DNA of 64,000 bases. It comes from Salisaeta longa DSM 21114. GTDB taxonomy: Bacteria > Bacteroidota > Rhodothermia > Rhodothermales > Salinibacteraceae. Below the pieces are notes generated by a model. The model was not told the origin of the DNA. It did not search any database and saw nothing but the letters and a program-made list of their open reading frames with translations. Below, in pieces: positions 7,847 through 16,181 of the stretch (the stretch's first letter is position 1; the number at the start of each line of letters is the position of its first letter). The translations under genes and the position numbers were made by a program. Where the stretch lies: assembly GCF_000419585.1 (NCBI RefSeq), contig NZ_ATTH01000001.1, positions 1,882,005-1,946,004 of the forward strand, written 5' to 3'.

Positions 7847-10384
7847 ATGCTGAAGCATCTCACTGCCTGCCTTGTCTGCTGCCTTCTCCTCGTGGCCTCG
7901 GTCCACGCGCAGGACCTGCCCTCCATCGCCGAGAAAACCGAAGGGATGGAGCAGCGCGATGGCTTCTTTCCCGTTTACTGGGACGCCGCCGCGGGTAAGG
8001 TGTGGCTCGAAATTCCGCAGATGGAGCAGGCGTTTCTGTACGTGAACTCCCTGCCCGTCGGCCTCGGCTCGAACGACATCGGGCTCGATCGCGGCCAACT
8101 CGGCGGCGAGCGGGTCGTCTATTTCGAGCGCATCGGGCCGAAGGTGCACCTCGTGCAGCCCAACCTCGACTACCGCGCGGACACGGACAACCCGATGGAA
8201 GCGCAGGCCGTCACGGACGCGTTCGCCAAGAGCGTGCTCTGGGGCTTCGAGGTGGCAGCGGCAACCGGCGACCGTGTACTCGTCGACGCCACCGACTTCA
8301 TCGTCCGCGACGCGCACGGCATTGTGCGCCGGCTGCAGCAAACCGACCAGGGGAGCTTCTCGCTCGATGCGAGCCGCAGCGCGCCGTTCCCCGCGAACGT
8401 GAAGGCGTTCCCGCAGAACACGGAGATGGAGGCGCGGGTCACGTTCACGGGCACCGACCCCGGCCGGTACGTGCGCGACGTGGCGGCCAACCCGCAGTCG
8501 TTCACCCTGCGCGTGCGCCACTCGTTCGTGCAACTGCCCGACACGACCGGCTACACGCCGCGGCGGATGGACCCGCGCTCCGGCTACTTCGGACTGATGT
8601 ACCGCGACTACGCCGTCCCCATCGGCACGGACATCACGCAGCGCTTCATCAACCGCCACCGGCTGACGTGCGCCGAGCCGCCGGGTGCCGATGGGCTGTG
8701 CCCCGTCGCGGAGCCGATCGTCTACTACCTGGACCCCGGCACGCCGGAGCCCGTGCGCAGCGCGCTGCTCGACGGCGCGCGCTGGTGGGCCGAGGCGTTC
8801 GAGGCGGCGGGCTTCGAGAACGCCTACCGCGTCGAGATGCTGCCCGCCGACGCCGATCCGATGGACGTCCGCTACAACACGATTCAGTGGGTGCACCGCG
8901 CCACCCGGGGCTGGAGCTACGGCAGTTCCGTCACCGATCCGCGCACCGGCGAGATCATCAAAGGCCACGTGACGCTCGGCTCGCTGCGCGTGCGGCAGGA
9001 CTACCTGCTGGCCGAAGGGATGCTCGCCCCGTACGACGGCGCCCACGCCGAGGGCTTTGCGCCCGCGAACGATCCGATGCTGGCCATGGCGCTCGCGCGC
9101 ATCCGCCAGCTCTCGGCGCACGAGGTTGGGCATACGCTGGGCCTCGCGCACAACTTCGCCGCGTCGGTCAACGACCGGGCCTCGGTGATGGACTACCCCG
9201 CGCCGCTCGCCACCGTGGAGGATGGCCAGATTGTGCTGGACGACGCATACGACACGGGCATTGGCGCATGGGACAAGGCCGCCATCCGCTACGGCTACGC
9301 CCAGCCGGCCGAGGGGCAGACCGAAGCTGAACTGCTCGACAGCATCATCCAGAGCTATCAGGAGGACGGCCTGCACTACATCACGGATGCCGATGCGCGG
9401 CCGGCCGGGGCAGCGCACCCGCTCTCGAACCTGTGGGACAACGGCGCCGACCCGGTCGCCGCGTTGGCGCGCGAGATGGAGGTGCGCGAAGTCGCCCTCG
9501 ATCGGTTCGACGCCTCCGTCATCCGCACCGGCGAGCCAATGGCGCTCTTGGAAGAGGCGCTCGTGCCGCTGTACCTGCGCCACCGCTATCAGGTGGAGGG
9601 CACGGTGAAGTCGATCGCGGGCGTGCGCTACAGCTATGCGCTGCGCGGCGATGATGATGCCACACTGCCCACGCCGGTCGACGCCAGTCAGCAGAGGGAT
9701 GCGCTCGACGCGCTACTCCAGACCGTGACGCCGCAGGCGCTACGCCTGCCACCCGAGGTGCGCGCGCAGATCGCCCCGCGCCCGCCGGGCTATCCGGAGA
9801 ACCGCGAGCTCTTCGCCAGCCACACCGAGCCCACCTTCGATCCATACGCGCCGGCTGAGGTGGCCGCCACCATGGTGCTAGACCTCATCATCCACCCCGA
9901 GCGCGCCGCGCGGCTGGCGTACCAGTCCGACCTCGACGCCAACCTGCCGACGCTGCGCACCGTGCTCGATGAGGTGACCGCGGCCGTGTGGGAGGCGCCA
10001 GTGTCCGGCAACGCCTACGATGCGGAGCTGCAGCGCACCGTGCAGCAGGTGTGGACCGACGCGCTCCTGGAGCAGGCCGGCAACGACGACGCGGCGCCCG
10101 CCGTGCAGGCCCGCCTCACGCAGCATCTCCGCGACCTACACCGCTGGCTGCAGGCCCATCCGGGCTCCGATGCTGAGACGCAGGCGCACCGCGCCCAGGC
10201 GCATGCCATGATCGGCCGCTTCCTAAGCCGCGACCAATCCGCCGCCACAATGCCCGCCGATATCGCCACTCCGCCCGGCTCGCCCATTGGCAGCGCAGCG
10301 CCGAGCTATGTGCAACGGCAAGAGCGCCGCCGGGCACTGCTGGAGGCGTGGGCGCCCGAGCGGCCCGCGTGCATGGTGCCGTAG
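7847..10384 (+). CDS. Secreted zinc-dependent metalloprotease (DUF5117/DUF4953 type)
   Basis: 845 aa. Starts MLKHLTACLVCCLLLVASV-HAQ, a signal peptide with cleavage after HA. The first half carries the DUF5118/DUF5117-like beta-rich region (DGFFPVYWD, GLDRGQLGGERVVYFER). The zinc site HEVGHTLGLAHN begins near residue 425 and has the metzincin spacing HExxHxxGxxH, with a downstream Met-turn candidate SVMDYP. Members of this family are large exported peptidases of Bacteroidota with unknown substrates. ATG 7847 is chosen because it puts the signal peptide at the N terminus. It stands alone and converges with the SDR gene on its right. Confidence 0.92.
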   Translation: MLKHLTACLVCCLLLVASVHAQDLPSIAEKTEGMEQRDGFFPVYWDAAAGKVWLEIPQMEQAFLYVNSLPVGLGSNDIGLDRGQLGGERVVYFERIGPKVHLVQPNLDYRADTDNPMEAQAVTDAFAKSVLWGFEVAAATGDRVLVDATDFIVRDAHGIVRRLQQTDQGSFSLDASRSAPFPANVKAFPQNTEMEARVTFTGTDPGRYVRDVAANPQSFTLRVRHSFVQLPDTTGYTPRRMDPRSGYFGLMYRDYAVPIGTDITQRFINRHRLTCAEPPGADGLCPVAEPIVYYLDPGTPEPVRSALLDGARWWAEAFEAAGFENAYRVEMLPADADPMDVRYNTIQWVHRATRGWSYGSSVTDPRTGEIIKGHVTLGSLRVRQDYLLAEGMLAPYDGAHAEGFAPANDPMLAMALARIRQLSAHEVGHTLGLAHNFAASVNDRASVMDYPAPLATVEDGQIVLDDAYDTGIGAWDKAAIRYGYAQPAEGQTEAELLDSIIQSYQEDGLHYITDADARPAGAAHPLSNLWDNGADPVAALAREMEVREVALDRFDASVIRTGEPMALLEEALVPLYLRHRYQVEGTVKSIAGVRYSYALRGDDDATLPTPVDASQQRDALDALLQTVTPQALRLPPEVRAQIAPRPPGYPENRELFASHTEPTFDPYAPAEVAATMVLDLIIHPERAARLAYQSDLDANLPTLRTVLDEVTAAVWEAPVSGNAYDAELQRTVQQVWTDALLEQAGNDDAAPAVQARLTQHLRDLHRWLQAHPGSDAETQAHRAQAHAMIGRFLSRDQSAATMPADIATPPGSPIGSAAPSYVQRQERRRALLEAWAPERPACMVP

Positions 10385-10465
10385 CGGACTCACTGCGGCG
10401 GACCGTCCCACTGAAACGCTACCAGAAATAACCCAAACGGCGAACGGCAACGCGCTAGGCCGTCA

Positions 10466-11230
10466 CTACAAAGCGCGTTGGGCGGGTAGCTGATCGCATG
10501 ATGCGAGCACGACCGTCGCGCCGTGTTGGCCACGGGCGGCGTCGCTGGCGAGGTGTACCGCGTGTGCGCCGGCGTCATCGGCCGTGAGCCAGTCGTCGGG
10601 GCCGTCGGGGCAAGGGCGGGTGATGACAGGCGTAGCCAGAAGCAGCGTGTTGATACGCACGGTCTCGCTCTCCGCGGCGAGGACGTCTTTCAGCAGGAGC
10701 TGCGCCGCAGCGGAGACGGAGATCGGCCCCGAGCCGGGCACCGGGTGCAGCGCGCCCGCGCCACTGATGAGCGTGTAGCTTGCTCCGGACCGCCCGGCCA
10801 ACACGGGCACGAACGTCTTCGCCATCACGAAGTGGGCGGTCAGCCCCATGTCGATGAGGCGGTGCCAGGTGTCGAGCGGCACCTCGGTCAGCGGCGCGCC
10901 CTGCCACCAACTGCCCAGAGAGGCGACAACCGCATCGAGCGGTCCTGCGGTGTCGGCGCCCCAGTCGCGCAAGGCGGCCGAACCCGCTTCGGAGCCCACG
11001 TCGCCGGTCCAGGAAACGAGGCGGTCGTCGGCCTCCAGGCGTTCACGAAGCGCATCAAGCTTGTCGTCGGAGCGGGAGGGTACGACGACGGTGGGGCCTT
11101 CGGCGAGGAAGGCGCGGACGAGGCCTTCGCCGACTTCCCCAGCGCCGCCGGCGATGAGGACGACTTTGTCGTGGAGTTCTGGTATGGCTGGAGCGTGGCT
11201 GGCGTTGCGGTCAGTGGGGCGCGGGGGCAT
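10466..11230 (-). CDS. SDR-fold protein lacking the catalytic YxxxK
   Basis: 254 aa with a Rossmann nucleotide-binding turn (VVLIAGGAGEVGEG, residues about 23-36) and a SDR-like order of strands (VVASLGSWWQG, SYTLISGAG). Where active SDRs have Tyr-x-x-x-Lys, this protein reads GPISVSAAAQLLLKD, with neither residue in place. It may be a non-catalytic or altered member, for example a binding protein or regulator. Its start lies inside the end of the SRPBCC gene (20-bp overlap), so the two are probably translationally coupled. The substrate is unknown. Confidence 0.8.
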   Translation of the reverse strand: MPPRPTDRNASHAPAIPELHDKVVLIAGGAGEVGEGLVRAFLAEGPTVVVPSRSDDKLDALRERLEADDRLVSWTGDVGSEAGSAALRDWGADTAGPLDAVVASLGSWWQGAPLTEVPLDTWHRLIDMGLTAHFVMAKTFVPVLAGRSGASYTLISGAGALHPVPGSGPISVSAAAQLLLKDVLAAESETVRINTLLLATPVITRPCPDGPDDWLTADDAGAHAVHLASDAARGQHGATVVLASCDQLPAQRAL

Positions 11231-11669
11231 GCCCCTGCTCCGCGCGGGTTTTAATTTCGGCGTTCATCGTCTCGAATCCCGGCTGCGCGTCGCGCATCAT
11301 CGGGAGGCGCTTCATCACGGGCGCGAGCAGCCCGCTGTACACCTCACGGTTGACGAGTTGGGTACGCGCGCCGCTGGCAAGCGGCGTCAAGGCAAACGTG
11401 TGCGTGCCGTCGAACAGCCCACGAATTCCTGTGACGGCGCGCCAGGTGAGCCGGTGCGGCGGCTCGAACGCGATGATCGTCGGCCGAAACGAATACGTAG
11501 GGCCATCGGGCAAGTCCAGCCGCAGCGTAGGGCGCGCGTCCGGACCGAACGCGCCCTCCACAACGTGGAGCAGCGAGCTCCAGTCGGCATAGCCGTCCGT
11601 GTCGGTGAGCACGGCCCACACTTGCGCGGGCGGAGCGTCAATCTCAATCGTGGCTTCGATCGTAAACAT
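11211..11669 (-). CDS. SRPBCC (START/Bet v1-like) domain protein
   Basis: 152 aa. MFTIEATIEIDAPPAQVWAVLTDTDGYADWSSLL is the classic first strand and helix of SRPBCC proteins such as polyketide cyclase-like and CoxG-like members, which bind a hydrophobic ligand in a deep cavity. The rest follows the usual strand order (DARPTLRLDLPDGPTYSFRP, RLTWRAV) and a long C-terminal helix (ETMNAEIKTRAEQ). It overlaps the following SDR gene. The first ~23 bp, including the ATG, are repeated almost exactly at 12377-12399, next to the NTF2 gene stop. Confidence 0.85.
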   Translation of the reverse strand: MFTIEATIEIDAPPAQVWAVLTDTDGYADWSSLLHVVEGAFGPDARPTLRLDLPDGPTYSFRPTIIAFEPPHRLTWRAVTGIRGLFDGTHTFALTPLASGARTQLVNREVYSGLLAPVMKRLPMMRDAQPGFETMNAEIKTRAEQGHAPAPH

Positions 11670-11675
11670 GCGGGT
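11652..11675. repeat. Direct repeat, SRPBCC-side copy (cassette boundary)
   Basis: Contains TTCGATCGTAAACAT at 11655-11669, identical to 12380-12394; the flanks also match (GGC versus GGA before, GCGGGT versus CGGGT after). On the minus strand it reads CCGCATGTTTACGATCGAAGCC and holds the start codon of the SRPBCC gene. It marks one edge of the AT-richer segment carrying the outer-membrane protein gene. Confidence 0.85.
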
Positions 11676-11676
11676 T

Positions 11677-12261
11677 CTAAAAAGCGTATCCAATGGAGAT
11701 ATTGGGGGAAAGCTGTACGGACATTGGCTCAAAATCGAGAGAGCCCACTTGGGTCCTGCCGCTAACTTTGTTGTGGATCTCAAGGCCGAGCCAGGGCATG
11801 ACATACAGTCCGTCGAACAAGAACCAAGTATAGCTGGCTCTTGGGACGACGTACAGACTGCTGTAGTCGGCTTCACCGTCTTCGTTTTCGTTGGTAACCT
11901 GAAAATTTGCAATGACCGTAGAAATCCCAAAAGCAATGCCGGCGCGGTCTCGGTTCCAGGGGTGAAAATCGGTGCCTATGGTAAACGCCGATTGAATCTG
12001 TAATTCAAATCCTTCGTCTTCATTACCAGGAATCTGGTCAACAAAAAACTCCGGCATCTGGAATCCATAAGCCCCCGCGTTAAAAACCCATCTTTTGAGG
12101 TTGGATGGTTGGTAGGTTCCGCCAATGCTCCACCCCGTGAAGGCGTACGCCAGCGGGTTCACTTCAACAGAAATGGTACGGTGCGATTCTGCCTCTTGGG
12201 CCTGTACAACGAATGGAAGACCGAGACTTATTAAACTTAACAAGAACGTCTTGATTCTCAT
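11677..12261 (-). CDS. Small outer-membrane beta-barrel protein, unknown function
   Basis: 194 aa. A signal peptide (MRIKTFLLSLISLGLPFVVQA-QEA) is followed by alternating strands rich in aromatic residues and a C-terminal strand ending in Phe (NISIGYAF), the usual barrel signature. About eight strands could fit. I do not recognise a named family. Base composition is visibly AT-richer than its neighbours, with codons such as TTA, AGA and ATA that are scarce elsewhere in the window. It sits 7 bp before the SRPBCC start on the same strand and is flanked by direct repeats, so it is probably a recent insertion. Confidence 0.75.
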   Translation of the reverse strand: MRIKTFLLSLISLGLPFVVQAQEAESHRTISVEVNPLAYAFTGWSIGGTYQPSNLKRWVFNAGAYGFQMPEFFVDQIPGNEDEGFELQIQSAFTIGTDFHPWNRDRAGIAFGISTVIANFQVTNENEDGEADYSSLYVVPRASYTWFLFDGLYVMPWLGLEIHNKVSGRTQVGSLDFEPMSVQLSPNISIGYAF

Positions 12262-12342
12262 TGCTATATCTTTCGCTATTTAACCTACTGTAGTTTTTCG
12301 AAAAGGTGCGTTTTGAATGAGTAATGCCAGCATGCACGCGGT

Positions 12343-12378
12343 CCCCTTGTGCAGTCGAGGTGCTGATTGCACAAGGGG
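12343..12378. terminator. Perfect 10-bp hairpin after the NTF2 gene
   Basis: CCCCTTGTGC at 12343-12352 pairs exactly with GCACAAGGGG at 12369-12378 across a 16-base loop. It lies just inside the left-transcribed cassette boundary, directly after the direct repeat at 12377-12399. It may stop transcription from the NTF2 gene, although no T tract follows, or it may be a structural end of the inserted segment. Confidence 0.5.
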
Positions 12379-12399
12379 ATTCGATCGTAAACATCGGGT
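12377..12399. repeat. Direct repeat, NTF2-side copy (cassette boundary)
   Basis: TTCGATCGTAAACAT at 12380-12394 is identical to 11655-11669. On the minus strand the NTF2 stop codon TGA is followed by CCCG and ATGTTTACGATCGAA, which would encode MFTIE, the first residues of the SRPBCC protein. This copy now leads into a short non-homologous ORF and looks like the scar of the original SRPBCC start. Confidence 0.85.
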
Positions 12400-12920
12400 C
12401 AGGCGGGTTGCTCGGTGTCGTGCTCAGCCTTTCCCTCGGTTTCTTGGGCATCCATCAGCTTTTGGAAGCCGGGATCGACGTCCATGTGACGGTAAACGAA
12501 CCTCCAGCCGTTTTCGGTACGCACCACCTTGCTGTCACGATAAATGGCTGTTGCCACGACGTGCGGAATGTTGACGACATCCAGCACGGTCATGTACGTT
12601 GTCACGTACGCAGTATCGTCGTCCTCGCCAGGGCGAACGGCGACGTTGCTAAGCAGGTGCCGCTTCCCCACGGCCATGCCGCGGTGGACGTGATCGTCCT
12701 CGAACTCGCGGATAGCGGCGCGGCCTTCGTACGTGCCGAAAGCGCTCTCGAAGCGGATGTCGTCGTGGTCGGCCCAGCAGTCCATGAAGCCATCAACATC
12801 GGCCTCATCGGTTGTGATGTAATATCGGGCGCAGAGTTCGTGGATGGCGAGCCGATCGTTGGCGGTTAGAGGCATAGCGGGTGTCAGTGCGTCTGTGGAA
12901 GTAGCATTTGGAAGTGCCAC
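12399..12920 (-). CDS. NTF2-like / SnoaL-like domain protein
   Basis: 173 aa. The core LTANDRLAIHELCARYYITTDEADVDGF starts the alpha-beta NTF2 fold, followed by MDCWADHDDIRFESAFGTYEG and late strands VVRTENGWRFVYRHMDVD. Such proteins are small ligand-binding or isomerase/cyclase-type enzymes. It is transcribed away from the LysR gene at 12993, which may control it. The downstream SRPBCC and SDR genes would form a small-molecule cluster if the inserted outer-membrane gene were absent. Confidence 0.8.
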   Translation of the reverse strand: MALPNATSTDALTPAMPLTANDRLAIHELCARYYITTDEADVDGFMDCWADHDDIRFESAFGTYEGRAAIREFEDDHVHRGMAVGKRHLLSNVAVRPGEDDDTAYVTTYMTVLDVVNIPHVVATAIYRDSKVVRTENGWRFVYRHMDVDPGFQKLMDAQETEGKAEHDTEQPA

Positions 12921-12931
12921 GTGCGATACTG

Positions 12932-12979
12932 TGATCAGTTACATGCATTATTATGATCATTTTGATGCGAAACATGCAT
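12932..12979. promoter_or_regulatory. Candidate LysR operator in the divergent gap
   Basis: Two copies of the 8-mer ACATGCAT lie at 12941-12948 and 12972-12979, exactly 31 bp apart, which is about three helical turns. Palindromes TGATCA (12932-12937) and ATGATCAT (12953-12960) lie next to and between them. The gap is only 72 bp and separates the NTF2 and LysR start codons, so the sites must overlap both promoters. Function is inferred. Confidence 0.45.
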
Positions 12980-12992
12980 CAGAGAGAAGTCT

Positions 12993-13931
12993 ATGATGGA
13001 GCTGCGCCACTTGCGATCGTTCTTGGCCGTTGCCGATACGCTGAATTTTCGTCAGGCAGCGGAGCATGTACACATCACGCAGTCGGCACTAAGCCGGCAG
13101 ATTCAGCAACTAGAAGAGACGCTCGGTGCAATGCTTTTTGACCGGAGCCGCCGGACGGTCGCGTTGACGGCTGCCGGGCGCGCCTTCTTGCCTGAGGCAA
13201 AGCAGACACTGGCCCGCGCCAAACAGGCGCAGCGCACGGCACAGCGGGCGGCACGAGGCGAAGTCGGGCGGCTCGTCGTCGGCTTCGTGGGGCCGGCCAT
13301 CTACAGTACGCTGCCGCACATCATACGGGCGTTTCAGGCGGCGACGCCCGATGTGGAGCTCGTGCTTCGTGAGATGCGGTCGCATGCACAGCGCGACGCG
13401 CTTCAGCAGGGCACCATCGACGTAGCGTTTGCAGGGCTTCAGCCGAAGAATGCAAAGCTTGTCAGCGAGCCGGTGGGGCGTGACGCCGTGATGGTGGCGT
13501 TGCCTGCCGATCATCGCTTGACAGGTGTAGACGCCATCGACCTGGCGGACCTTTCGGAAGATCCGTTCATCATCTTCGAGCGGGCGTTCGAGCCTGAGCT
13601 GTTCGACGCGCTCATTGCGCTGTGCCAGCGTGCCGGGTTCAGTCCGCAGATTGCCCAGCAAGCCAACCGAATCTTCGTGATCCTCGGCCTCGTGGCGGCC
13701 GGGCTTGGGGTCGCATTTGCGCCGCGGTCGGTGCAGGATGCATTCAGCACCCAAGAGGTCGTGTTCAAACGCGTCCTGGATGCCACACCAACGCCTACGC
13801 TACGCATCGTTTGGCGCGCGGACAATGCCTCACCCGTGCTTGCTAGATTTGTCGAGACCGCCCGAGCGAGCACAGACGCAAGGCCTAGGCCTGACGACCT
13901 GATGCAGCCGTCGACTACAGACGAACCGTAG
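12993..13931 (+). CDS. LysR-family transcriptional regulator
   Basis: 312 aa. N-terminal winged helix-turn-helix (MELRHLRSFLAVADTLNF, AAEHVHITQSALSRQIQQLE, LFDRSRRTVALTAAG, residues about 2-60), a linker helix and a two-lobed effector-binding domain (GRLVVGFVGPAIYSTLP onward). It is divergent from the NTF2 gene, the standard arrangement for LysR regulators and their targets. ATG codons occur at 12993 and 12996; both give the same protein apart from one Met. The effector is unknown. Confidence 0.93.
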   Translation: MMELRHLRSFLAVADTLNFRQAAEHVHITQSALSRQIQQLEETLGAMLFDRSRRTVALTAAGRAFLPEAKQTLARAKQAQRTAQRAARGEVGRLVVGFVGPAIYSTLPHIIRAFQAATPDVELVLREMRSHAQRDALQQGTIDVAFAGLQPKNAKLVSEPVGRDAVMVALPADHRLTGVDAIDLADLSEDPFIIFERAFEPELFDALIALCQRAGFSPQIAQQANRIFVILGLVAAGLGVAFAPRSVQDAFSTQEVVFKRVLDATPTPTLRIVWRADNASPVLARFVETARASTDARPRPDDLMQPSTTDEP

Positions 13932-13977
13932 CGCTTTTGAACGGGGGGCTCTTTTCGCACCCACACGGGGGGCCGCG

Positions 13978-15072
13978 CTACACGTTGAAGCGGAAGAGCA
14001 TCACGTCGCCATCCTTCACCTCGTACTCCTTGCCCTCCATGCGCAGCACGCCCGCATCGCGAGCCGCGGCCTCCGAGCCCTGCTCCACGTAATCGTCGTA
14101 GTGCAGCGTCTCGGCCCGGATGAACCCGCGCTCAAAGTCGCTGTGGATGGTGCCTGCCGCCTGCGGCGCCTTCGTCCCGCGCCGGATCGTCCACGCCCGC
14201 GCCTCCTTCGGGCCGGCCGTAAAGAACGTAATGAGGCCCAGCAGCTCGTACGCCTCCTTAATCAGGCGCTCCAGCCCCGACTCCTGCAGGCCCATTTCCT
14301 CCAAAAACAACGCCCGCTCGTCTTCTTCCAGCTCAGCAATCTGGGCTTCCACCTCGGCCGAGATCGTCACGACGCGCGCCTCCTCGTCGGCCGCGATGGC
14401 CCGCACGTCGTCTACATAATCGTTGCCCGCGGGCAGGTCCTCCTCGCCCACGTTGGCCGCGTACAGCACCGGCTTGTCTGTCAGCAAAAAGAGCTCATCG
14501 ACGAGCGGGAGCTCGGCGGCCTTGGCCGGGAAGGTGCGGGCCCAATGCCCCTCGCTGAGGTGGTCGTACAGGCGCTGGTACACCTCGTAGCGCTGCTTGG
14601 CTTCCTTCTCGCCCGACTTGGCCGGCTTGCGCGCCTTCTCCACGCGCTTTTCCACCGTCTCCAGGTCCTTCAGCAGCAGCTCGGTGTTGATGATGTCGAT
14701 GTCGCGCGCCGGATCGACCGAGCCCGACACGTGCACCACGTTGTCGTTGTCGAAGCAGCGCACCACGTGAATGATGGCATCGACCTCGCGGATGTTTGCC
14801 AGAAATTGGTTGCCGAGGCCCTCACCCTCTGAGGCGCCCTCCACCAACCCGGCGATGTCGACGAACTCGATGGAGGTGGGAATGACGTCGGCGCTGTCGG
14901 CCAGCTCGCCGAGCGTCTCTAAGCGGGCGTCGGGGACGGGCACCACGCCCACGTTGGGCTCAATCGTGCAAAAAGGGTAGTTCTCAGACTCCGCGCCCGC
15001 GTTGCTCAGGGCGTTGAAGATGGTGGACTTGCCCACGTTGGGCAGTCCGACGAGGCCACAGCGCAGCGACAT
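13978..15072 (-). CDS. ychF: YchF/Obg-family ATPase
   Basis: 364 aa, the normal length. [20 protein letters not shown] is the P-loop, [20 protein letters not shown] the switch region, and the nucleotide-specificity motif is NVGEED rather than NKxD, which marks the ATP-preferring YchF/OLA1 branch. The central part ([14 protein letters not shown]) is a coiled coil and the C-terminal TGS-like domain ends [12 protein letters not shown]. Known members bind ribosomes and act in stress response. It lies in the gap between the LysR gene and a VOC gene with no obvious operon partner. Confidence 0.96.
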   Translation of the reverse strand: MSLRCGLVGLPNVGKSTIFNALSNAGAESENYPFCTIEPNVGVVPVPDARLETLGELADSADVIPTSIEFVDIAGLVEGASEGEGLGNQFLANIREVDAIIHVVRCFDNDNVVHVSGSVDPARDIDIINTELLLKDLETVEKRVEKARKPAKSGEKEAKQRYEVYQRLYDHLSEGHWARTFPAKAAELPLVDELFLLTDKPVLYAANVGEEDLPAGNDYVDDVRAIAADEEARVVTISAEVEAQIAELEEDERALFLEEMGLQESGLERLIKEAYELLGLITFFTAGPKEARAWTIRRGTKAPQAAGTIHSDFERGFIRAETLHYDDYVEQGSEAAARDAGVLRMEGKEYEVKDGDVMLFRFNV

Positions 15073-15177
15073 AGACGATCAAAAACCAGAGGAGAGTCAG
15101 CGATAGCACAGCCGGGCTGTATCGGCTCTTCCAGTTGGATGTTCCTGTGCGCTGTGTTGAGAATTGGTGGGCTGCCG

Positions 15178-16095
15178 TCAGCCCGACGCCTCGACGCACT
15201 CCAGCCAGCCGCCGCCGGGCAGGCGCAGGGCTACGGTGCGGGCGCGTCCGCTGTACGGTTGCGTCACGCGCCCGCGCCCGCGCACGGGCTGCCGAAAGCG
15301 GTCGGCCATCTGCACCACAGCGTCTACGGAGTCGACGGTTACCGACAGCCCCCACACCCCGGTAAAGCGTCCGTTGTAGCGCCACGAGAGGTCGCGGCGT
15401 TCGGAGAGCGGCGTGGGATGCTCGACCAGCGCGACGTGAAACGGCTCCTCGCCGGCCCACTCGATCCACGTGATGCGCTCGGCGGCCCCTACCACCGGGC
15501 GCATGGCCGCGGGCACCGGGTCTTGGGTGGCCTGCACCGTGCCGCCAAAGCCGTCCGTAAACAGCGGCAGCACATCGTCGGTATGATCGACAGCAAACGC
15601 AATGCCTTGCACGCCGCTGTCGGTGAGGTGATGGGTGTCACGCGGCGGGTCGTGCTGCACAAACCAGCAGGCCACGTTCTCGGGCCCGTAGCCGCGAGCG
15701 CCGAGCACGGTGCGCGGGCCCACGGGGTACGACGCGGGGCCCGCTAAAGCATCGAGCGCATCGGCCGCGGCCACCGTATCGATGTTGGCCGTACGCAGGC
15801 GCAACGCCGCAATGCCGTTGGCCCACGGACGCGCCGGCGTGCGGATCGGATCGGCCGCCTCGCGCATGGCAATCAGGTCTACCGCGCCGCCCCGTCCCGT
15901 TTCGGGACCCACCAGCCGCTGCCCGCGGCTCTCGGTGGGCAGCCCCCAGTAGGCACACCACTCACGCGGCAACGGGCCCGGGCGCTCGCCCGCCTGCAGC
16001 CCCAGTGTGCCCGAGAAAAAGCGCACGGCGGGGGCCAGTACGGGAACGGTGACGAGTACGCTGCGCAGGGCGATAACGGTAGGTGTGCGGGCCAT
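15178..16095 (-). CDS. VOC superfamily (glyoxalase/dioxygenase fold) protein
   Basis: 305 aa with two repeated halves typical of the vicinal oxygen chelate fold: RSVLVTVPVLAPAVRFFSGTLGLQAGER near the N terminus, and GVQGIAFAVDHTDDVLPLFTDGFGG and GVWGLSVTVDSVDAVVQMADRF later. Metal-ligand residues cannot be assigned with confidence. Substrate unknown. Its start faces repeat copy B. Confidence 0.7.
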   Translation of the reverse strand: MARTPTVIALRSVLVTVPVLAPAVRFFSGTLGLQAGERPGPLPREWCAYWGLPTESRGQRLVGPETGRGGAVDLIAMREAADPIRTPARPWANGIAALRLRTANIDTVAAADALDALAGPASYPVGPRTVLGARGYGPENVACWFVQHDPPRDTHHLTDSGVQGIAFAVDHTDDVLPLFTDGFGGTVQATQDPVPAAMRPVVGAAERITWIEWAGEEPFHVALVEHPTPLSERRDLSWRYNGRFTGVWGLSVTVDSVDAVVQMADRFRQPVRGRGRVTQPYSGRARTVALRLPGGGWLECVEASG

Positions 16096-16181
16096 CTGCT
16101 GTAAGCCGGTGTGGGGAATGCGGTGGCGACGCTACGGCCCTAAGGTACGCGCTGCACCGGACAATGTGAATGCCCAGAGTA

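Noticed and set aside
11200-11300. tRNA-like TTCGAATCCC string
   Set aside because: It lies inside the SRPBCC coding sequence and no acceptor or anticodon arm can be drawn; no tRNA was found in the window.
12164-12394. Leftward ORF beginning MFTIESPCAISTS
   Set aside because: It starts in the duplicated SRPBCC start region and runs out of frame into the outer-membrane gene; it is an insertion scar rather than a gene.
11652-12399. Integron cassette explanation for the inserted outer-membrane gene
   Set aside because: The joint lacks the GTTRRRY core and no integrase gene or second cassette is near; kept as an unexplained insertion.
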